Of a stretch of 64,000 nucleotides of DNA, positions 63,676 through 64,000 are shown in pieces. The notes under the pieces were generated by a model, which was given only the letters and a program-made list of their open reading frames with translations, had not been told where the DNA came from and made no database searches. The translations under genes were made by a program, and so were the position numbers. Source of the stretch: Calendula officinalis (taxonomy: Eukaryota > Streptophyta > Magnoliopsida > Asterales > Asteraceae); contig OY970820.1 in the NCBI GenBank assembly GCA_963853835.1, positions 85,246,909-85,310,908 of the forward strand, written 5' to 3'. How positions within the stretch are numbered: the first letter of the stretch is position 1; every line of letters starts with the position of its first letter.

Positions 63676-64000
63676 AACATAAATGTATATTCAAGTTGAT
63701 TTTCCGAGTTAGATGTGTCAATTCTGATTACTTTATATATATGTGGTGTTTTTGTTGCACTTTATTTCAAAGGAACACATTAACAAATCTTGCTAAAAAG
63801 TATTTAAACAGCTTAAATGGGTGTAAAAGACAAAAGTCGTTTAGAGATTAACTTTAATACATAAACTTCTCAGAATTTGTTAAATTTAAATACAGTACAC
63901 ATAATAATAATTTTTTTGTTATTAAACGGTGAAGAAATAATAACGGGTAAACCCAATCCAAAATACCCATCCTCCGTTGCTTTTATCACCTCCCTTTTCT

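Overview
The window is plant nuclear DNA, almost certainly from a eudicot and most plausibly an Asteraceae. It is AT-rich and has spliced host genes, a miR171-regulated GRAS gene, Stowaway, Tourist and Mutator MITEs, tRNA-derived SINEs, a Helitron and several Ty1/copia elements. The large copia elements are Sirevirus-like and carry a third ORF of a type I associate with Asteraceae genomes; that placement is from memory, not from a search. Only two host genes are clear: a precursor of an RGF/GOLVEN/CLEL signalling peptide (10597-22657, broken) and a HAIRY MERISTEM/SCL6-type GRAS regulator (47905-49902, intact).

Layout. 1-4666: MITE-rich intergenic DNA, including a 973-bp Mutator-type element with 9-bp target duplications. 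4672-9324: a copia element of Ale/Retrofit type on + with 155/158-bp LTRs and several ORF lesions. 10597-22657: the RGF-type gene, split in its second exon by a complete 11.5-kb Sirevirus-like element on - (10873-22365). That element has LTRs that look identical, a CGATC target duplication and three undamaged ORFs (gag, pol, ORF3). 24146-29721: a gag-only relative with no pol and a truncated 5' LTR. 29.7-35.8 kb: SINEs, a MITE, an LTR-PBS fragment and AT-rich DNA. 35863-47029: an older, decayed sister of the intact Sirevirus on - (LTRs roughly 97% alike, target duplication GCTTC). 47.9-49.9 kb: the HAM gene. 51247-54855: a Helitron. 55.1-58.9 kb: a Mutator MITE, a Tourist MITE and a broken PIF/Harbinger transposase. 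59-64 kb: intergenic DNA with simple repeats and a probable LINE tail.

Most notable is an unexpected cis architecture in the two related Sirevirus-like elements. A short motif (TACTACTG in element sense, CAGTAGTA on +) is clustered in the LTR and again between pol and ORF3. In both places it lies about 100-340 bp upstream of a TATA box. The second TATA box is followed by AAACCCTA telo-box motifs and then the ORF3 start codon, which suggests that ORF3 has its own plant-style promoter sharing upstream elements with the LTR promoter. A branch-point-plus-acceptor-like sequence sits at the gag/pol junction of both elements, and a weaker version in the gag-only element suggests how pol might be made. 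The same intact element has removed the hormone-coding end of an otherwise open RGF-type gene, so this locus may be a recent, perhaps polymorphic, loss of a peptide hormone.
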